Notes: a model not told the origin generated them from the sequence alone. A stretch of 63,313 nt of DNA from Gammaproteobacteria bacterium (GCA_031291175.1 JARLJO010000048.1:1-63313); one strand, 5' to 3'. Counted from the first letter of the stretch, positions 25,996 to 35,939 are shown. Translations and numbers: made by a program.

Positions 25996-26020
25996 GAAAA
26001 AAGACTATCGCAGATAGTCT
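25996..26020 (-). terminator. Intrinsic terminator of the rib operon
   Basis: On the minus strand AGACTATC-TGC-GATAGTCT is followed by TTTTTT. The ribH stop codon (TAG at 26021-26019) lies inside the start of the stem. Confidence 0.9.
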
Positions 26021-26498
26021 AATTTGACAGAGAAACCTCTATTTGGCGCAACAGTGAAATCATCTCGACTGCCGCATCTGCCGACTGACGACCTACATGT
26101 CCCTTAGCACCGCCTATCCTGTCTTGGGCCTGAGCTAAATTATCGGTCGTTAATACCCCAAAAATAATGGGAAGATCAGAGCTTAAAGCCACTTGCTGAC
26201 AACCTTGACTCACCTGGTCACAAACATAATCAAAATGGCGTGTTTCACCAAAAATAACAGCCCCCAAACAAATCACAGCTTCAAATTTTTTGGTGCGAGC
26301 AAGACGTTGGGCTGTTAAAGGGATTTCGACAGCACCTGGCACCCAAGTTACTGTAAGACTAGCCTCACTTAACCCAAGCTCAAATAAGCGCGTCACAGCG
26401 CCTGCCAATAGCTCTTGTGTAATATCCAAATTGTAACGGCTTACCACAATTGCCACCTTAAAATCGGGGTTAATGGTTTCTGCTTTCAAAATTGGCAT
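26019..26498 (-). CDS. ribH: 6,7-dimethyl-8-ribityllumazine synthase
   Basis: RibH joins 3,4-dihydroxybutanone phosphate with the ribityl pyrimidine to give lumazine, the penultimate riboflavin step. The 159-residue protein has the family motifs VVSRYNLDIT, VPGAVEIPLTAQ, CLGAVIFGETRHFDYVC and GVLTTDNLAQAQDR, and GAKGHVGRQSADAAVEM near the end. The catalytic histidine is in TRHFDYV. It is the last gene of ribD-ribE-ribBA-ribH; nusB, which often follows, is absent here, replaced by a terminator and yajQ. Confidence 0.97.
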   Translation of the reverse strand: MPILKAETINPDFKVAIVVSRYNLDITQELLAGAVTRLFELGLSEASLTVTWVPGAVEIPLTAQRLARTKKFEAVICLGAVIFGETRHFDYVCDQVSQGCQQVALSSDLPIIFGVLTTDNLAQAQDRIGGAKGHVGRQSADAAVEMISLLRQIEVSLSN

Positions 26499-26559
26499 GG
26501 GTTTTCTCCTTGATTCTGATGCGTTATCTCGCCAAATGATTTATCAGGCGGTCCTATTT

Positions 26560-27768
26560 TCATTTGAGATTTAAGATATGACCTAATTTTTCACGCTTAG
26601 TGGTGAGATAATGAATATTATTGGGATTAGGAGGAATCTCGACAGGAACTCGCTCAACCACTTCGATACCAAAACGTTGCATATCACGCACTTTCGCCGG
26701 GTTATTCGTTAATAGCCGAATTCGTGAAACACCGAGTTGTCGCAGCATCTGAGCGCTCATCCCATAACTACGCAGATCCGCCTGGAATCCTAAACTTTGA
26801 TTCGCTTCTACCGTATCTAAGCCTTGGGATTGTTGTAATTCATACGCTTTCACTTTATTGCCCAAGCCTATACCACGACCTTCTTGACGCATATAAAGCA
26901 GTATTCCATTTTCTTCCGCGATTTGCGTCATGGCTTTTTTCAACTGCGCACCGCAATCACATAAAATTGAACCGAACACATCACCCGTCAAACATTCTGA
27001 GTGGATTCGCACTAAAGTCGGCTGGCTAGGATTAAAGTTTTTATGAACTAGCGCCATGTGATCCGATCCATCAAAACGATGGCGAAAAATCTTTACAACA
27101 AATTGGTCGGTCCACTCTAGTGGCAAATTGGCGGAAGCAATTTCATCGACTATGGTTTCATGCGTGAGACGATAAGCAATTAAATCTTCAATTGAGACAA
27201 TTTTAATATCATGAAGTGCCGCGAAAGCCTGTAAATCCGGCAAGCGCGCCATACTGCCATCGTCTTTCATGATTTCACAAATCGCGGCAGCTGGCTGAAA
27301 ACCCGCTAATCTAGCCAAATCCACACTACCTTCCGTATGTCCTGGTCGCACTAATACCCCACCGGCTCTCGCCTTTAATGGAAATACGTGTCCAGGCATA
27401 GAAATATCGGCGGGAACCGACTTTGGATTCACAGCAACGCGAATAGTACGGGCTCTATCCGCAGCAGAGACCCCCGTCGTCACCCCTTCTGCGCTTTCAA
27501 TAGACATAGTGAAGGCCGCTTGATTTGGGGTCTTATTGTATTCCGCCATCATCGGAATTTGTAATCGCTGTACCACTTCTTCTGTCAGGGGAAGACAAAT
27601 TAACCCACGCGCGTATTTCACCATAAAATTAATGGTTTCGGCGGTAACTTTTTCTGCAGGGATGATGAGGTCACCTTCTTGTTCGCGCTTATCATCATCC
27701 ACCAAAATAACCATTCTGCCTTGTCGTAGTTCTTCGAGAGCAGTTTCAATGGGAGTGAATTGGGTCAT
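26560..27768 (-). CDS. ribBA: Bifunctional DHBP synthase / GTP cyclohydrolase II
   Basis: The enzyme makes both riboflavin precursors, from ribulose 5-phosphate (RibB) and from GTP (RibA). The 402-residue protein begins with the RibB domain (VDDDKREQEGDLIIPAEKVT; GHVFPLKARAGGVLVRPGHTE) and continues from about 205 with RibA, which shows the zinc motif C-x10-C-x-C in CLTGDVFGSILCDC and RQEGRGIGLGNK. Both active sites look complete, so neither half is a relic. Between ribE and ribH. GGAAACC upstream of the ATG is the ribosome site. Confidence 0.97.
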   Translation of the reverse strand: MTQFTPIETALEELRQGRMVILVDDDKREQEGDLIIPAEKVTAETINFMVKYARGLICLPLTEEVVQRLQIPMMAEYNKTPNQAAFTMSIESAEGVTTGVSAADRARTIRVAVNPKSVPADISMPGHVFPLKARAGGVLVRPGHTEGSVDLARLAGFQPAAAICEIMKDDGSMARLPDLQAFAALHDIKIVSIEDLIAYRLTHETIVDEIASANLPLEWTDQFVVKIFRHRFDGSDHMALVHKNFNPSQPTLVRIHSECLTGDVFGSILCDCGAQLKKAMTQIAEENGILLYMRQEGRGIGLGNKVKAYELQQSQGLDTVEANQSLGFQADLRSYGMSAQMLRQLGVSRIRLLTNNPAKVRDMQRFGIEVVERVPVEIPPNPNNIHYLTTKREKLGHILNLK

Positions 27769-27800
27769 TTTGGTTTCCTCGTTTTCTTTTTACTATTATA

Positions 27801-28412
27801 TTAATTCGCAACCGTGTTTGGGTTTGGATATTTTTGATATTGTTCCACTATCATTTTAGCGATCATATCAAATTCGATATTGACGTTATCGCCTGCTTTT
27901 AGGTTGCCTAAATTGGTTTTCTGAATGGTATGTGGAATCAGCATAATACTAAATCCATCCGCAGACACTGTATTAATGGTGAGACTCACACCATTAATGG
28001 CCACGCTGCCTTTTTTCATGATGTAACGTTGCATTTGTGAATCTAGTCCGCCAAAAAACATTTCGATAAATGCCTCTTGGTTTTGGCGCTTGGCTAATTG
28101 ACAGGTTTGATCAACATGGCCTGAGACCATGTGCCCCCCCAATCGCGCCGAGAGCTGCAATGCTCGCTCTAAATTGACTTGCTGGTGTAATTGAAAAGCA
28201 CCGGCTGTTGTCACATGTTGCGTTTCTCTGGAGACATCACAGCTAAATAATCCTTCTTTCATCTCTGTCACTGTCAAACAAATACCATCGACAGCAATAC
28301 TTTCACCCAAGACCAAATCGGTAAATGCGCTACTTATCCAAATCCGTTGTGATGACAAACCCTCTTCTAATTTGAAGATTGTGCCGCAGTGATCAATTAG
28401 GCCCGTGAACAT
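27801..28412 (-). CDS. ribE: Riboflavin synthase, alpha subunit
   Basis: The enzyme dismutates two lumazine molecules to riboflavin. The 203-residue protein starts with MFTGLIDHCGTI and has two similar lumazine-binding halves: GESIAVDGICLTVTEM in the first, GSVAINGVSLTINTV in the second, the usual internal duplication. GGHMVSGHVDQ is also diagnostic. Length is normal. It sits between ribD, 34 bases upstream, and ribBA. The symbol ribE follows common use for this subunit (ribC in E. coli). Confidence 0.96.
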   Translation of the reverse strand: MFTGLIDHCGTIFKLEEGLSSQRIWISSAFTDLVLGESIAVDGICLTVTEMKEGLFSCDVSRETQHVTTAGAFQLHQQVNLERALQLSARLGGHMVSGHVDQTCQLAKRQNQEAFIEMFFGGLDSQMQRYIMKKGSVAINGVSLTINTVSADGFSIMLIPHTIQKTNLGNLKAGDNVNIEFDMIAKMIVEQYQKYPNPNTVAN

Positions 28413-28446
28413 GAGAAAACCTTATTCTTTTAGAGAAACTGCTATT

Positions 28447-29520
28447 CTACCAGCGAATTTCGCATAACACATCTTTACCAAACTGTTGCCATTGCAATTC
28501 GGCGTTATCAATATTGAGGTGAAATTCTGGGCTAAAAGCAATCTTACCCTCCCCCAACCACGTTGGAGCAACGTAAAGATAAGCACGCTGCAATAAACGT
28601 TGTTTAACAAAAGCAGAGAAACATTTTCCACCTGCCTCTATCCAAAGCGAATGGATGCCATCCTGACCGATTATTTTAATTGCTTCCACCAATGAAAGCC
28701 CCTCATCAGAATGTGGCAAAGGCAAGCAGCGTGCGCCTTGAGCGACTAATTTCTGCTGGTTTTCGGAAGATGCATCCTTAGCATGAAAAATAGTAATGGA
28801 TTTGGCTGTTTCAAAGATCTTTGCGTTCAATGGCAACGTTAAAGCACTGTCTAAAACATATAGCGCCTTCGATAAAGTCTCATCTGGCGTACGTACATTC
28901 AATTGCGGGTCGTCTTGAATAATCGTTTTAGCGGTAGTCAGTAAGGCGTCACTCGAACGCCGTGAGTAATGAGTAAACTCTTTTAATGCTTCACCTGTGA
29001 TGGCAATGGGTTCCCCTGTTTTACTCGCAATTTTACCATCCAAACTGATCGCTATTTTTGCTGTGACGAAGGGGGTTTGGGTGGCATGCCAATGGTGATA
29101 GCTTTCATAGAAAAGATTAATTTCAGGCAAAGAAATGTGTTCACACAGAATGCCCGCCGCTAGCAAAGCCTTTTCACCTTTGCCTGATACAAGTGGATTA
29201 GGATCAGGGTAAGCATACACAACCCGCTTCAGTCCAGCTTCAATTAATGCATCTGTGCAAGGTGGCGTTCTGCCGTGATGGCAGCAAGGCTCTAGTGTAA
29301 TGTAAGCTGTAGCGCCTATTGATTGTGCCTTTGTGAGTTTTCTTAATGCATCGACTTCGGCGTGATCACTGCCAGGACCGTGATGGAAACCCGCCGCTAG
29401 AATTGCGTTATCCTTAAAAATAAGCGCACCAACGGAAGGATTAGGCGCACAAAAACCTCGACGAATCTTTGCAAGCTCCAATGCTTGGTGCAGATGAATA
29501 ATATCAGTATCGTCAATCAT
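28447..29520 (-). CDS. ribD: Bifunctional riboflavin deaminase/reductase RibD
   Basis: RibD deaminates and then reduces the pyrimidine intermediate of riboflavin synthesis. The 357-residue protein has the zinc deaminase motifs HAEVDAL and PCCHHGRTPPC in the first 150 residues, and the reductase domain with KIAISLDGKIASKTGEPIAITG and SLWIEAGG after it. I place the start at 29520 (MIDDTDII) since GAGGAG lies nine bases before it; an in-frame ATG at 29544 lacks a site. First gene of the rib operon. No FMN riboswitch was recognised upstream; instead there is a hexamer repeat about 165 bases away. Confidence 0.94.
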   Translation of the reverse strand: MIDDTDIIHLHQALELAKIRRGFCAPNPSVGALIFKDNAILAAGFHHGPGSDHAEVDALRKLTKAQSIGATAYITLEPCCHHGRTPPCTDALIEAGLKRVVYAYPDPNPLVSGKGEKALLAAGILCEHISLPEINLFYESYHHWHATQTPFVTAKIAISLDGKIASKTGEPIAITGEALKEFTHYSRRSSDALLTTAKTIIQDDPQLNVRTPDETLSKALYVLDSALTLPLNAKIFETAKSITIFHAKDASSENQQKLVAQGARCLPLPHSDEGLSLVEAIKIIGQDGIHSLWIEAGGKCFSAFVKQRLLQRAYLYVAPTWLGEGKIAFSPEFHLNIDNAELQWQQFGKDVLCEIRW

Positions 29521-29685
29521 GAAAAAATTCTCCTCTGCCATCACAGATGAATCACGGTTATGCTGGGAATTATTGGCGTAAGTTTTTATTTAATACGGCT
29601 TGGACGCAAGTAGTAGACAGACTTATACACCGTACTCATGGCGCCGCCTTTGTCTATCGAAATACCGAATCTACATTTTATGCAC

Positions 29686-29763
29686 ACAAATACAAACACA
29701 AACACAAACACAAACACAAACACAAACACAAACACAAACACAAACACAAACACAAACACAAAC
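29686..29763. repeat. Hexanucleotide tandem repeat, (ACAAAC)12 plus one variant unit
   Basis: Twelve perfect ACAAAC units (29692-29763) follow one ACAAAT unit (29686-29691). All three plus-strand frames stay open across it, giving Lys-His, Thr-Gln or Asn-Thr dipeptide runs, which I regard as artefacts. It lies between the rplQ terminator and ribD. The rest of 29521-29820 shows no gene; TAAAAT on the minus strand just beyond the repeat is a possible -10 box whose upstream part would lie in the repeat. Confidence 0.95.
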
Positions 29764-29820
29764 AAGATATTACCGAATCAACAATGTCATCTACAAAACA
29801 AACTCATTATTTCTAGATAC

Positions 29821-29849
29821 AAAAAAACCGGGGTTCGCCCGGTTTTTTT
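29821..29849 (-). terminator. Bidirectional intrinsic terminator after rplQ
   Basis: AAAAAAACCGGGGTTCGCCC (plus strand) opens a CCGGG/CCCGG hairpin with seven A before and seven T after, so it can stop transcription from either side. It ends the long ribosomal cluster on the minus strand, 22 bases after the rplQ stop. Confidence 0.92.
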
Positions 29850-29871
29850 AACTCAAAGATGAGAGATAAAA

Positions 29872-30243
29872 CTAAGCTACCGCTTCTTCTCTATCAACAA
29901 GCTGAATAATAGCCATAGGAGCGCTATCACCTTTACGGTTACCACATTTCAATACGCGGGTGTAACCACCTGGGCGTGTTGTGTATTGTGGTCCAATATC
30001 ATTAAAAAGCTTAGTTACCATGTCACGATCGCGTAAGCGAGCAAACGCTAAACGACGATTATGAACGCTATCAACCTTAGCTAAGGTGATCATTGGTTCG
30101 ATATAAGTTCTTAACTCTTTTGCTTTTGCAACAGTAGTCGTAATAAGCTCATGCTTCAACAAAGAGACCATCATGTTTTTAAACATGGCCTTTCTGTGGC
30201 TGCTGGTACGACCAAAATATCTACCTTTACTACGATGACGCAT
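29872..30243 (-). CDS. rplQ: 50S ribosomal protein L17
   Basis: L17 is a large-subunit protein near the tunnel exit. The 123-residue product begins [20 protein letters not shown], the family signature, with [14 protein letters not shown] and [20 protein letters not shown] further on. Length is normal. It closes the alpha operon (rpsM-rpsK-rpsD-rpoA-rplQ) and is followed by a strong terminator. GGAG before the ATG is a good ribosome site. It is 27 bases downstream of rpoA. Confidence 0.97.
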   Translation of the reverse strand: MRHRSKGRYFGRTSSHRKAMFKNMMVSLLKHELITTTVAKAKELRTYIEPMITLAKVDSVHNRRLAFARLRDRDMVTKLFNDIGPQYTTRPGGYTRVLKCGNRKGDSAPMAIIQLVDREEAVA

Positions 30244-30270
30244 AAAACTCTCCTACTTTACCAATTCCAA

Positions 30271-31263
30271 CTATTCTTTATCTTTTAAAGAAGCTGGTGG
30301 CCAATTATCTAAACGTGTACCAAGTCCCAAGCCATGTGAAGCTAAAACATTCTTAATTTCAGTTAGAGACTTTTTACCTAAGTTAGGCGTTTTCAACAAA
30401 TCATTTTCTGTACGTTGAACTAAATCACCGATGTAAAAAATGCTTTCTGCTTTTAAGCAATTTGCGGAACGAACTGTTAACTCTAAATCATCTACTGGAC
30501 GTAGGAAGATAGGGTTAATAGCTTGAGCTTCGCTAATTTCTTTCGTGACAAAAGAGGATTTCAAATCAACGAAAGGTGCTAGCTGCTGCTGCAAAATAGT
30601 TGCTGCGCGACGGATAGCTTCTTCTGGATCTAAAGTACCATTCGTTTCTAGATCAATCACTAACTTATCTAAGTCAGTTCTTTGTTCTACACGAGCGCTT
30701 TCAACGCTGTAAGCAAGGCGACGCACTGGACTAAAACTTGCATCCATGTGTAATACGCCAATAGCGGCTTTTTCTTCGGTTGAGTTAAGTTCTCTTGAGG
30801 AGGCAGTTTGATAACCACGACCTAAAGCAACTCTCAATGTCATATTTAATGAACCAGCTTCGTTAACGTGAGCAATAACATGTTCTGGATTCACGATTTC
30901 AACATCGTGTTCAGGTTCAATGTCACCAGCTACAACAATACCAGGACCTTTCTTGTTAATGCGCAAGGTCACTTCTTCACGACCATGAAGCTTAATAGCA
31001 ACGTTTTTGAGGTTCAGAAGAATTTCGATGACGTCTTCTTGAACGCCAGGAATAGTACTGTACTCGTGTAGTACTCCGTCGATTTTCACTTCTGTAATAG
31101 CTGCCCCAGGCATAGAAGATAATAAAATTCTACGCAGTGTGGTTCCTAACGTATGACCAAACCCACGTTCCAATGGCTCCAGTGTTACCTTCGCATGGAA
31201 AGGTGATACTGTTTCTACCGCGATTTCGCGTGGTGTTAAAAAATCATATGGATTATTTTGCAT
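30271..31263 (-). CDS. rpoA: RNA polymerase alpha subunit
   Basis: Alpha dimerises to start polymerase assembly and touches activators and UP elements through its C-terminal domain. The 330-residue protein has the assembly domain ([26 protein letters not shown]) and a complete C-terminal domain with [43 protein letters not shown], including the DNA-contacting helix-hairpin-helix. Length matches E. coli. Standard place between rpsD and rplQ. Confidence 0.98.
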   Translation of the reverse strand: MQNNPYDFLTPREIAVETVSPFHAKVTLEPLERGFGHTLGTTLRRILLSSMPGAAITEVKIDGVLHEYSTIPGVQEDVIEILLNLKNVAIKLHGREEVTLRINKKGPGIVVAGDIEPEHDVEIVNPEHVIAHVNEAGSLNMTLRVALGRGYQTASSRELNSTEEKAAIGVLHMDASFSPVRRLAYSVESARVEQRTDLDKLVIDLETNGTLDPEEAIRRAATILQQQLAPFVDLKSSFVTKEISEAQAINPIFLRPVDDLELTVRSANCLKAESIFYIGDLVQRTENDLLKTPNLGKKSLTEIKNVLASHGLGLGTRLDNWPPASLKDKE

Positions 31264-31287
31264 GAAATAACCTCAAAAACCCAAAAA

Positions 31288-31908
31288 TTATTTGGAATAA
31301 AGCTCAACAATAAGTTTCTCAGAAATATCCGAAGGTAAGTCAGAGCGATCTGGAACTGACTTAAAGGTACCCTTAAGTTCATTCTGATCTACTTCAACCC
31401 AACCACATGGTGTTTTTGCTTGTGACAACGCAAGTGCACCTTGAATACGTAGTTGTGTCTTCTTCGATTCTTTAATACTGATAACGTCACCAGGCATTAC
31501 TTCGAACGATGGAATATTAACGACTCGGCCGTTAACAAGAATCGCACGATGACTAACTAACTGTCTTGCCTCAGCGCGTGTTGAACCAAATCCCATCCTG
31601 TAAACGATGTTATCTAATCTGCTTTCTAACAACTTAAGCAAATTTTCACCGGTAGAACCTTTCAAACGTGCTGCTTTTTTAAAGTAATTACTGAACTGTC
31701 TTTCCATAATGCCGTAAATACGACGAACTTTTTGCTTTTCGCGTAACTGTACGCCATATTCGGTTTCACGGCCACGTCTTGCACCATGTACACCCGGTGG
31801 AGTATCTAATTTACATTTTGTATCTAATGCGCGCACGCCACTCAATAGCGAAAGATCCGCTTTTTCACGACGAGCCAGTTTGCATCTTGGACCCAAATAT
31901 CTAGCCAT
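31288..31908 (-). CDS. rpsD: 30S ribosomal protein S4
   Basis: S4 nucleates assembly of the 30S body and, in many bacteria, represses the alpha operon. The 206-residue protein starts [14 protein letters not shown] and carries the S4 RNA-binding domain ([37 protein letters not shown]). I use the ATG at 31908, preceded by AGGAGAAGG; the TTG codon before it is not needed. Length is normal. It lies between rpsK and rpoA. Confidence 0.97.
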   Translation of the reverse strand: MARYLGPRCKLARREKADLSLLSGVRALDTKCKLDTPPGVHGARRGRETEYGVQLREKQKVRRIYGIMERQFSNYFKKAARLKGSTGENLLKLLESRLDNIVYRMGFGSTRAEARQLVSHRAILVNGRVVNIPSFEVMPGDVISIKESKKTQLRIQGALALSQAKTPCGWVEVDQNELKGTFKSVPDRSDLPSDISEKLIVELYSK

Positions 31909-31923
31909 CAACCTTCTCCTACG

Positions 31924-32445
31924 CTACACACGACGCTTTTTGGGATCACGGCAACCATTGAAGGGTATGCCTGTCGCATCTGTGATCGACAAAATTTTCA
32001 ACCCTGCTGCATGCAAAGATCTAATTGCAGATTCTCTACCTGGGCCTGGTCCATTAACTTTCACTGACACATTTTTCATGCCGAAGTTTTCAACCACAAC
32101 GAGTGCGGCTTTGCTTGAAGCTTCGCCAGCTGCGTATGGTGTTGATTTTCGTGATCCACGATAACCACAGCTAGCTGCACTTGACCAAGCTAGTGTATTA
32201 CCCTGAATATCAGAAATGGTTACTATAGTGTTATTGAATGAGGCGCGGATATGAACTACACCGTCAACAACTTGTTTTTTGGTCTTCTTCCGCGAGCGTG
32301 TGGCCTTACCTGCACCAGCATCACTGGTACCAGTACCAGATGCGTCGTCGGATTTGTCAGCGTCAGCAACCGGGCTTTTGACGGCCTGGTCTTTTGATGC
32401 TTTCGCTGCGGTTGCCTCAGTTGGCTTTGCTTGATTCGATGACAT
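31924..32445 (-). CDS. rpsK: 30S ribosomal protein S11 with N-terminal extension
   Basis: S11 forms part of the platform near the E site. The core (from about residue 52) is S11: [58 protein letters not shown] and the end [11 protein letters not shown]. It differs from the usual 129 residues in having about 44 extra N-terminal residues rich in Ala, Ser, Asp and Lys, likely disordered. The near-universal HNGCRPPKKRRV end reads [12 protein letters not shown]. No start codon with a ribosome site is visible at the usual place, so the extension is probably translated. The DNA is continuous with rpsM upstream. Confidence 0.95.
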   Translation of the reverse strand: MSSNQAKPTEATAAKASKDQAVKSPVADADKSDDASGTGTSDAGAGKATRSRKKTKKQVVDGVVHIRASFNNTIVTISDIQGNTLAWSSAASCGYRGSRKSTPYAAGEASSKAALVVVENFGMKNVSVKVNGPGPGRESAIRSLHAAGLKILSITDATGIPFNGCRDPKKRRV

Positions 32446-32496
32446 TGCTATTTAATTTCCTGATTTAACACTAAATGTTTATATTCACCTGTGAAT

Positions 32497-32853
32497 CTAG
32501 TTTTTACCTTTGCGTTTGCCTTTACGGGTGCGCGCATTTGTTCTTGTGCGTTGACCACGTACTGGTAAACCGCGACGATGGCGTAGGCCTCTATAAGTTC
32601 CTAGTTCAATCAATCGCTTAACGTTCATTGACACTTCGCGACGTAGATCACCCTCTACTCGAATCTTCGCGATTTCAGTACGCAGGCTTTCAAGTTCTGC
32701 TTCTGTTAAATCTTTTGTCTTCTTCTCTGGGCTAACATTTGTGATAGCGCAGATCTGTTTTGCTTTGCTACGTCCGATGCCATAGATGGAGGTGAGCCCA
32801 ATAACTATGTGCTTTTGTACCGGTATATTAACGCCTGAAATACGGGCTGCCAT
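32497..32853 (-). CDS. rpsM: 30S ribosomal protein S13
   Basis: S13 sits in the 30S head and contacts S19, tRNA and 50S bridge elements. The 118-residue protein begins [31 protein letters not shown] and has the signature [31 protein letters not shown] at the end. Length is standard. It is first of the alpha group, following rpmJ by about 87 bases on the minus strand. Confidence 0.97.
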   Translation of the reverse strand: MAARISGVNIPVQKHIVIGLTSIYGIGRSKAKQICAITNVSPEKKTKDLTEAELESLRTEIAKIRVEGDLRREVSMNVKRLIELGTYRGLRHRRGLPVRGQRTRTNARTRKGKRKGKN

Positions 32854-32940
32854 TCAATCACTCCTACAACTTCAACTCAATTAAGCTTTAGACCCAGAAA
32901 AGCGGCTAAGTTTAATATCGAAATACCAAAAAATCAACCA

Positions 32941-33054
32941 TTAACCTTGTTTTTGTTTGTGTCTTTTTTCTTTGCATATTATACGCACGACACGATTTCT
33001 GCGCACAACCTTACAATTACGACAAATCTTTCTTACTGATGCACCGACTTTCAT
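32941..33054 (-). CDS. rpmJ: 50S ribosomal protein L36
   Basis: A 37-residue protein, [20 protein letters not shown] onward, ending [10 protein letters not shown]. It is the zinc-binding form of L36: C11-x2-C14 with C27 and H32. L36 stabilises 23S rRNA in the large subunit. TTGGAGTT lies before the ATG. It stands between secY and rpsM, the normal place. Confidence 0.96.
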   Translation of the reverse strand: MKVGASVRKICRNCKVVRRNRVVRIICKEKRHKQKQG

Positions 33055-33096
33055 AATTAACTCCAATTCAGCGAACTTTTTTAAATTTTATCTATA

Positions 33097-34428
33097 TTAC
33101 CGTAATAGCCCTAAACCGCCACTGCGCAAGTTCGATTTTTTCAATAATGACTCATATTGGTAAGACATAATATGGGCCTGAACTTGAGCCATGAAATCCA
33201 TGACCACGACTACAATAATCAACAATGAAGTACCACCAAAATAAAATGGCACGTTCCACGCTAAAATCATGAACTCAGGTAGTAAGCAAACTAGTGTTAC
33301 GTAGATTGCGCCAGCTAAGGTTAAGCGTGTCATTACTGTATCAATATATCTAGCTGTTTGCTCACCAGGCCTTATACCTGTGATAAACGCACCGGATTTT
33401 TTTAGATTTTCTGCCGTATCGCGTGGATTAAACACCAACGCGGTATAAAAGAAGCAGAAAAATATAATTGCAACACTAAACAATATCATGTGTAACGGCT
33501 GGCCTTGCTGTTGTAACGCCACACCGAACGATCCTAGCCATTCAAAGCCTTTACCATGACCGAACCATTGAGCCAAGCTCGCAGGGAACAGGATGATACT
33601 GGAGGCAAAAATAGGCGGTATCACACCAGCCATATTGATTTTAAGAGGTAAATGACTGCTTTTAGCAGAGTACATTTTACCGCCTTGCATGCGACGCGCG
33701 TAATTAATAGCAATACGACGTTGACCACGCTCAACAAATACAACAAATCCAACAACAACGATCACAGCGGCTACAATTAACAATAATGCGATAACTTGTA
33801 ACTGACCTTCTCTTACTTGTTCTAATGTTCTACCAATGGCAGCTGGGAAGCCGGCAATAATACCTGAGAAGATGATAAGAGAGATACCATTACCAATCCC
33901 ACGTTCTGTTACCTGTTCACCTAACCACATTAAAAACATGGTGCCTGACACGAGAGTCAAAGCAGTAGTGAAGTAAAATGCAAGGCCTGGATCTAGCGCA
34001 ATATCATGCGCAGCCAGCATTTTTGATACACCAATTGCCTGAAACGTTGCTAAAAACAATGTGCCGTAACGAGTATATTTGTTTATCTTACGTTGACCTG
34101 ACTCACCTTCCTTTCTCAGTTCAGAAAGTTTCGGAGAAAGCACAGTTAACAACTGTATGATAATCGATGCCGAAATATACGGCATAATACCCAAAGCGAA
34201 CACACTAAATCGCATCAGTGCGCCCCCAGAGAACATATTGAATAAGCCAATAATGTTGCTCTGTTGGGAGTTAAATAATTCCTGAAGCCGTTGCGGGTTT
34301 AGACCAGGTACGGGAATATAAGACCCTACCCGAAACACGATAATCGCAATCAAAACAAACAGTAATCGCCGCTTTAAATCCGCTATACCGCTATTTGCAG
34401 AGTTAGTCCCTACCCTAGTTGTTGTCAT
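33097..34428 (-). CDS. secY: Protein translocase subunit SecY
   Basis: SecY forms the channel for protein export and membrane insertion. The 443-residue protein has ten membrane segments, the plug-region [29 protein letters not shown], and the cytoplasmic loops [15 protein letters not shown] and the C-terminal [14 protein letters not shown]. Length is the same as in E. coli. Its start follows the rplO stop directly, and rpmJ follows, as in the spc operon. SecE is at 59972 and YfgM at 15538 in this window. Confidence 0.98.
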   Translation of the reverse strand: MTTTRVGTNSANSGIADLKRRLLFVLIAIIVFRVGSYIPVPGLNPQRLQELFNSQQSNIIGLFNMFSGGALMRFSVFALGIMPYISASIIIQLLTVLSPKLSELRKEGESGQRKINKYTRYGTLFLATFQAIGVSKMLAAHDIALDPGLAFYFTTALTLVSGTMFLMWLGEQVTERGIGNGISLIIFSGIIAGFPAAIGRTLEQVREGQLQVIALLLIVAAVIVVVGFVVFVERGQRRIAINYARRMQGGKMYSAKSSHLPLKINMAGVIPPIFASSIILFPASLAQWFGHGKGFEWLGSFGVALQQQGQPLHMILFSVAIIFFCFFYTALVFNPRDTAENLKKSGAFITGIRPGEQTARYIDTVMTRLTLAGAIYVTLVCLLPEFMILAWNVPFYFGGTSLLIIVVVVMDFMAQVQAHIMSYQYESLLKKSNLRSGGLGLLR

Positions 34429-34863
34429 TTACCCCTCGACTGATCCACCAGCTGCTTCAATTGCTTTCTTAGCCCCTGCTGTCACTGGAATCCCGCGCAA
34501 ATTCACTGCACGTTCAATAGTGCCAAACAAAATGACTTTGACAAATTTCGTTGTGTGCTTAATTAAGCCTGTTGTGTGCAAAGTAGTGAAATCAATCAAT
34601 GTGTCTTCGATCAAGTTAAGATCTGACAAACGAATCTCTTCACGAACAAGGGCTTTTCTGGAACGGAAACCGGATTTTGGGATACGGCGTTGCAATGGCA
34701 TTTGACCGCCTTCGAACCCAACTTTATGGTATCCACCCGCACGAGCTTTCTGACCTTTATGACCTTTACCACTGGTCTTACCAAGGCCTGAGCCGATACC
34801 ACGACCTAATCTTCTGCGTGGTGTTTTTGATCCTGGTGCTGGCTGTAGTGTATTGAGAAACAT
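34429..34863 (-). CDS. rplO: 50S ribosomal protein L15
   Basis: L15 is an early large-subunit assembly protein. The 144-residue product has the basic extended N-terminal arm ([29 protein letters not shown]) and [18 protein letters not shown], then the globular part ending in [14 protein letters not shown]. Length matches E. coli. It touches secY downstream without a gap and lies one base after rpmD. Confidence 0.97.
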   Translation of the reverse strand: MFLNTLQPAPGSKTPRRRLGRGIGSGLGKTSGKGHKGQKARAGGYHKVGFEGGQMPLQRRIPKSGFRSRKALVREEIRLSDLNLIEDTLIDFTTLHTTGLIKHTTKFVKVILFGTIERAVNLRGIPVTAGAKKAIEAAGGSVEG

Positions 34864-34864
34864 T

Positions 34865-35050
34865 TTACACTTCCTCTACTGATAATAAGTAATCAATCTT
34901 TTTAACCATTCCGCGAATACAAGCAGTGTTTTCAAGAACCACTGTGTGATGCATACGGCGCAAACCCAAACCTTTTACGGTTGCTTTATGCTTTGGCAAT
35001 GTACCGTTGATGCTGCGTACTAAAGTAATTTTTAGTTGTTTCTTTGGCAT
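34865..35050 (-). CDS. rpmD: 50S ribosomal protein L30
   Basis: A 61-residue protein with [28 protein letters not shown] and the [13 protein letters not shown] end of the L30 family. It is a small large-subunit protein lost in some bacteria, kept here. It lies between rpsE (three bases upstream) and rplO (one base), tightly packed as in the spc operon. Confidence 0.96.
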   Translation of the reverse strand: MPKKQLKITLVRSINGTLPKHKATVKGLGLRRMHHTVVLENTACIRGMVKKIDYLLSVEEV

Positions 35051-35053
35051 AAC

Positions 35054-35563
35054 TTAGTCCTTAGCAATTTCTTCAACTGTTTTGCCGCGCTTAGCAGCCA
35101 TATGTTCCGGTGTCGCTAATTTTTCTAAAGCATTTAGAGTCGCTCTAACAACGTTAATCGGGTTAGTTGAACCATCGATTTTCGCTAAGACGTTTTTTAC
35201 TCCCAATACTTCAAATACCGCGCGCATACCGCCGCCAGCGATAATTCCAGTACCTTCAGAAGCAGGCTTCATGAATACTTTGGTTGCAGCATGCTTGCCG
35301 GTCACTTGATAATGCAATGTGCCTTCTTTCAAGACCATTTGGCGCATATTTTTACGTGCACTTTCCAATGCTTTTTGGATAGCAACAGGTACTTCACGCG
35401 CTTTACCACGGCCAATACCGATGCGGCCCATTCCATCGCCAACTACGGTGATAGCTGCAAAGCTAAAAATTCTACCGCCTTTGACTACTTTAGCATTACG
35501 TGAGACCGCAACTAACTTTTCTTGCATGCCGTCACTTTTTGTCGATTGGTCATAACTCGCCAT
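35054..35563 (-). CDS. rpsE: 30S ribosomal protein S5
   Basis: S5 takes part in decoding fidelity and mRNA unwinding at the entry channel. The 169-residue protein has the double-stranded RNA-binding-like N-terminal domain ([33 protein letters not shown]) and [23 protein letters not shown] in the C-terminal half. Length is normal. It lies between rplR and rpmD. Confidence 0.97.
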   Translation of the reverse strand: MASYDQSTKSDGMQEKLVAVSRNAKVVKGGRIFSFAAITVVGDGMGRIGIGRGKAREVPVAIQKALESARKNMRQMVLKEGTLHYQVTGKHAATKVFMKPASEGTGIIAGGGMRAVFEVLGVKNVLAKIDGSTNPINVVRATLNALEKLATPEHMAAKRGKTVEEIAKD

Positions 35564-35572
35564 AAATAACCC

Positions 35573-35926
35573 TTAAAATTCTAATCCGCCTTCTCTAGCA
35601 GCATCTGCTAAAGCCTTCACACGACCGTGATAATTGAAGCCTGATCGGTCAAACGCAACTTGCTTAATGCCTGCTTTAATCGCACGCTCTGCAACCAGTT
35701 GTCCGACTAATTTAGCTGCTTCAACGTTGCCTGTTGATTTCAACTTGTCTTTAATCTGCTTATCCAACGATGAAGCGCAGACTAATACACTTTCCCCTGT
35801 AGGCGCGATAACTTGCGCATAGATATGGCGTGGTGTTCTGTGTATGCAAAGACGAACTGCTTCCAGTTCACGAATGTGCATGCGTACACGTTTAGCTCTA
35901 CGTAATCTCGAAACTTTTTTATTCAT
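35573..35926 (-). CDS. rplR: 50S ribosomal protein L18
   Basis: L18 binds 5S rRNA in the central protuberance. The 117-residue protein has the basic N-terminus ([18 protein letters not shown]), [17 protein letters not shown] and the end [26 protein letters not shown], all typical. Length matches E. coli. It lies between rplF and rpsE. Confidence 0.97.
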   Translation of the reverse strand: MNKKVSRLRRAKRVRMHIRELEAVRLCIHRTPRHIYAQVIAPTGESVLVCASSLDKQIKDKLKSTGNVEAAKLVGQLVAERAIKAGIKQVAFDRSGFNYHGRVKALADAAREGGLEF

Positions 35927-35939
35927 GTTTCTACCCTAA

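Noticed and set aside
29521..29685. FMN riboswitch before ribD
   Set aside because: No conserved AGGGG...GGGTGAAATTCCC-type core could be found by eye.
29686..29763. Possible CRISPR array
   Set aside because: Units are six bases with no spacers; no cas gene in the window.
29547..29851. Plus-strand frames across the hexamer repeat, giving Lys-His, Thr-Gln or Asn-Thr runs
   Set aside because: The six-base unit keeps all frames open by itself; no ribosome site, no conserved start and no domain. Treated as a simple repeat.
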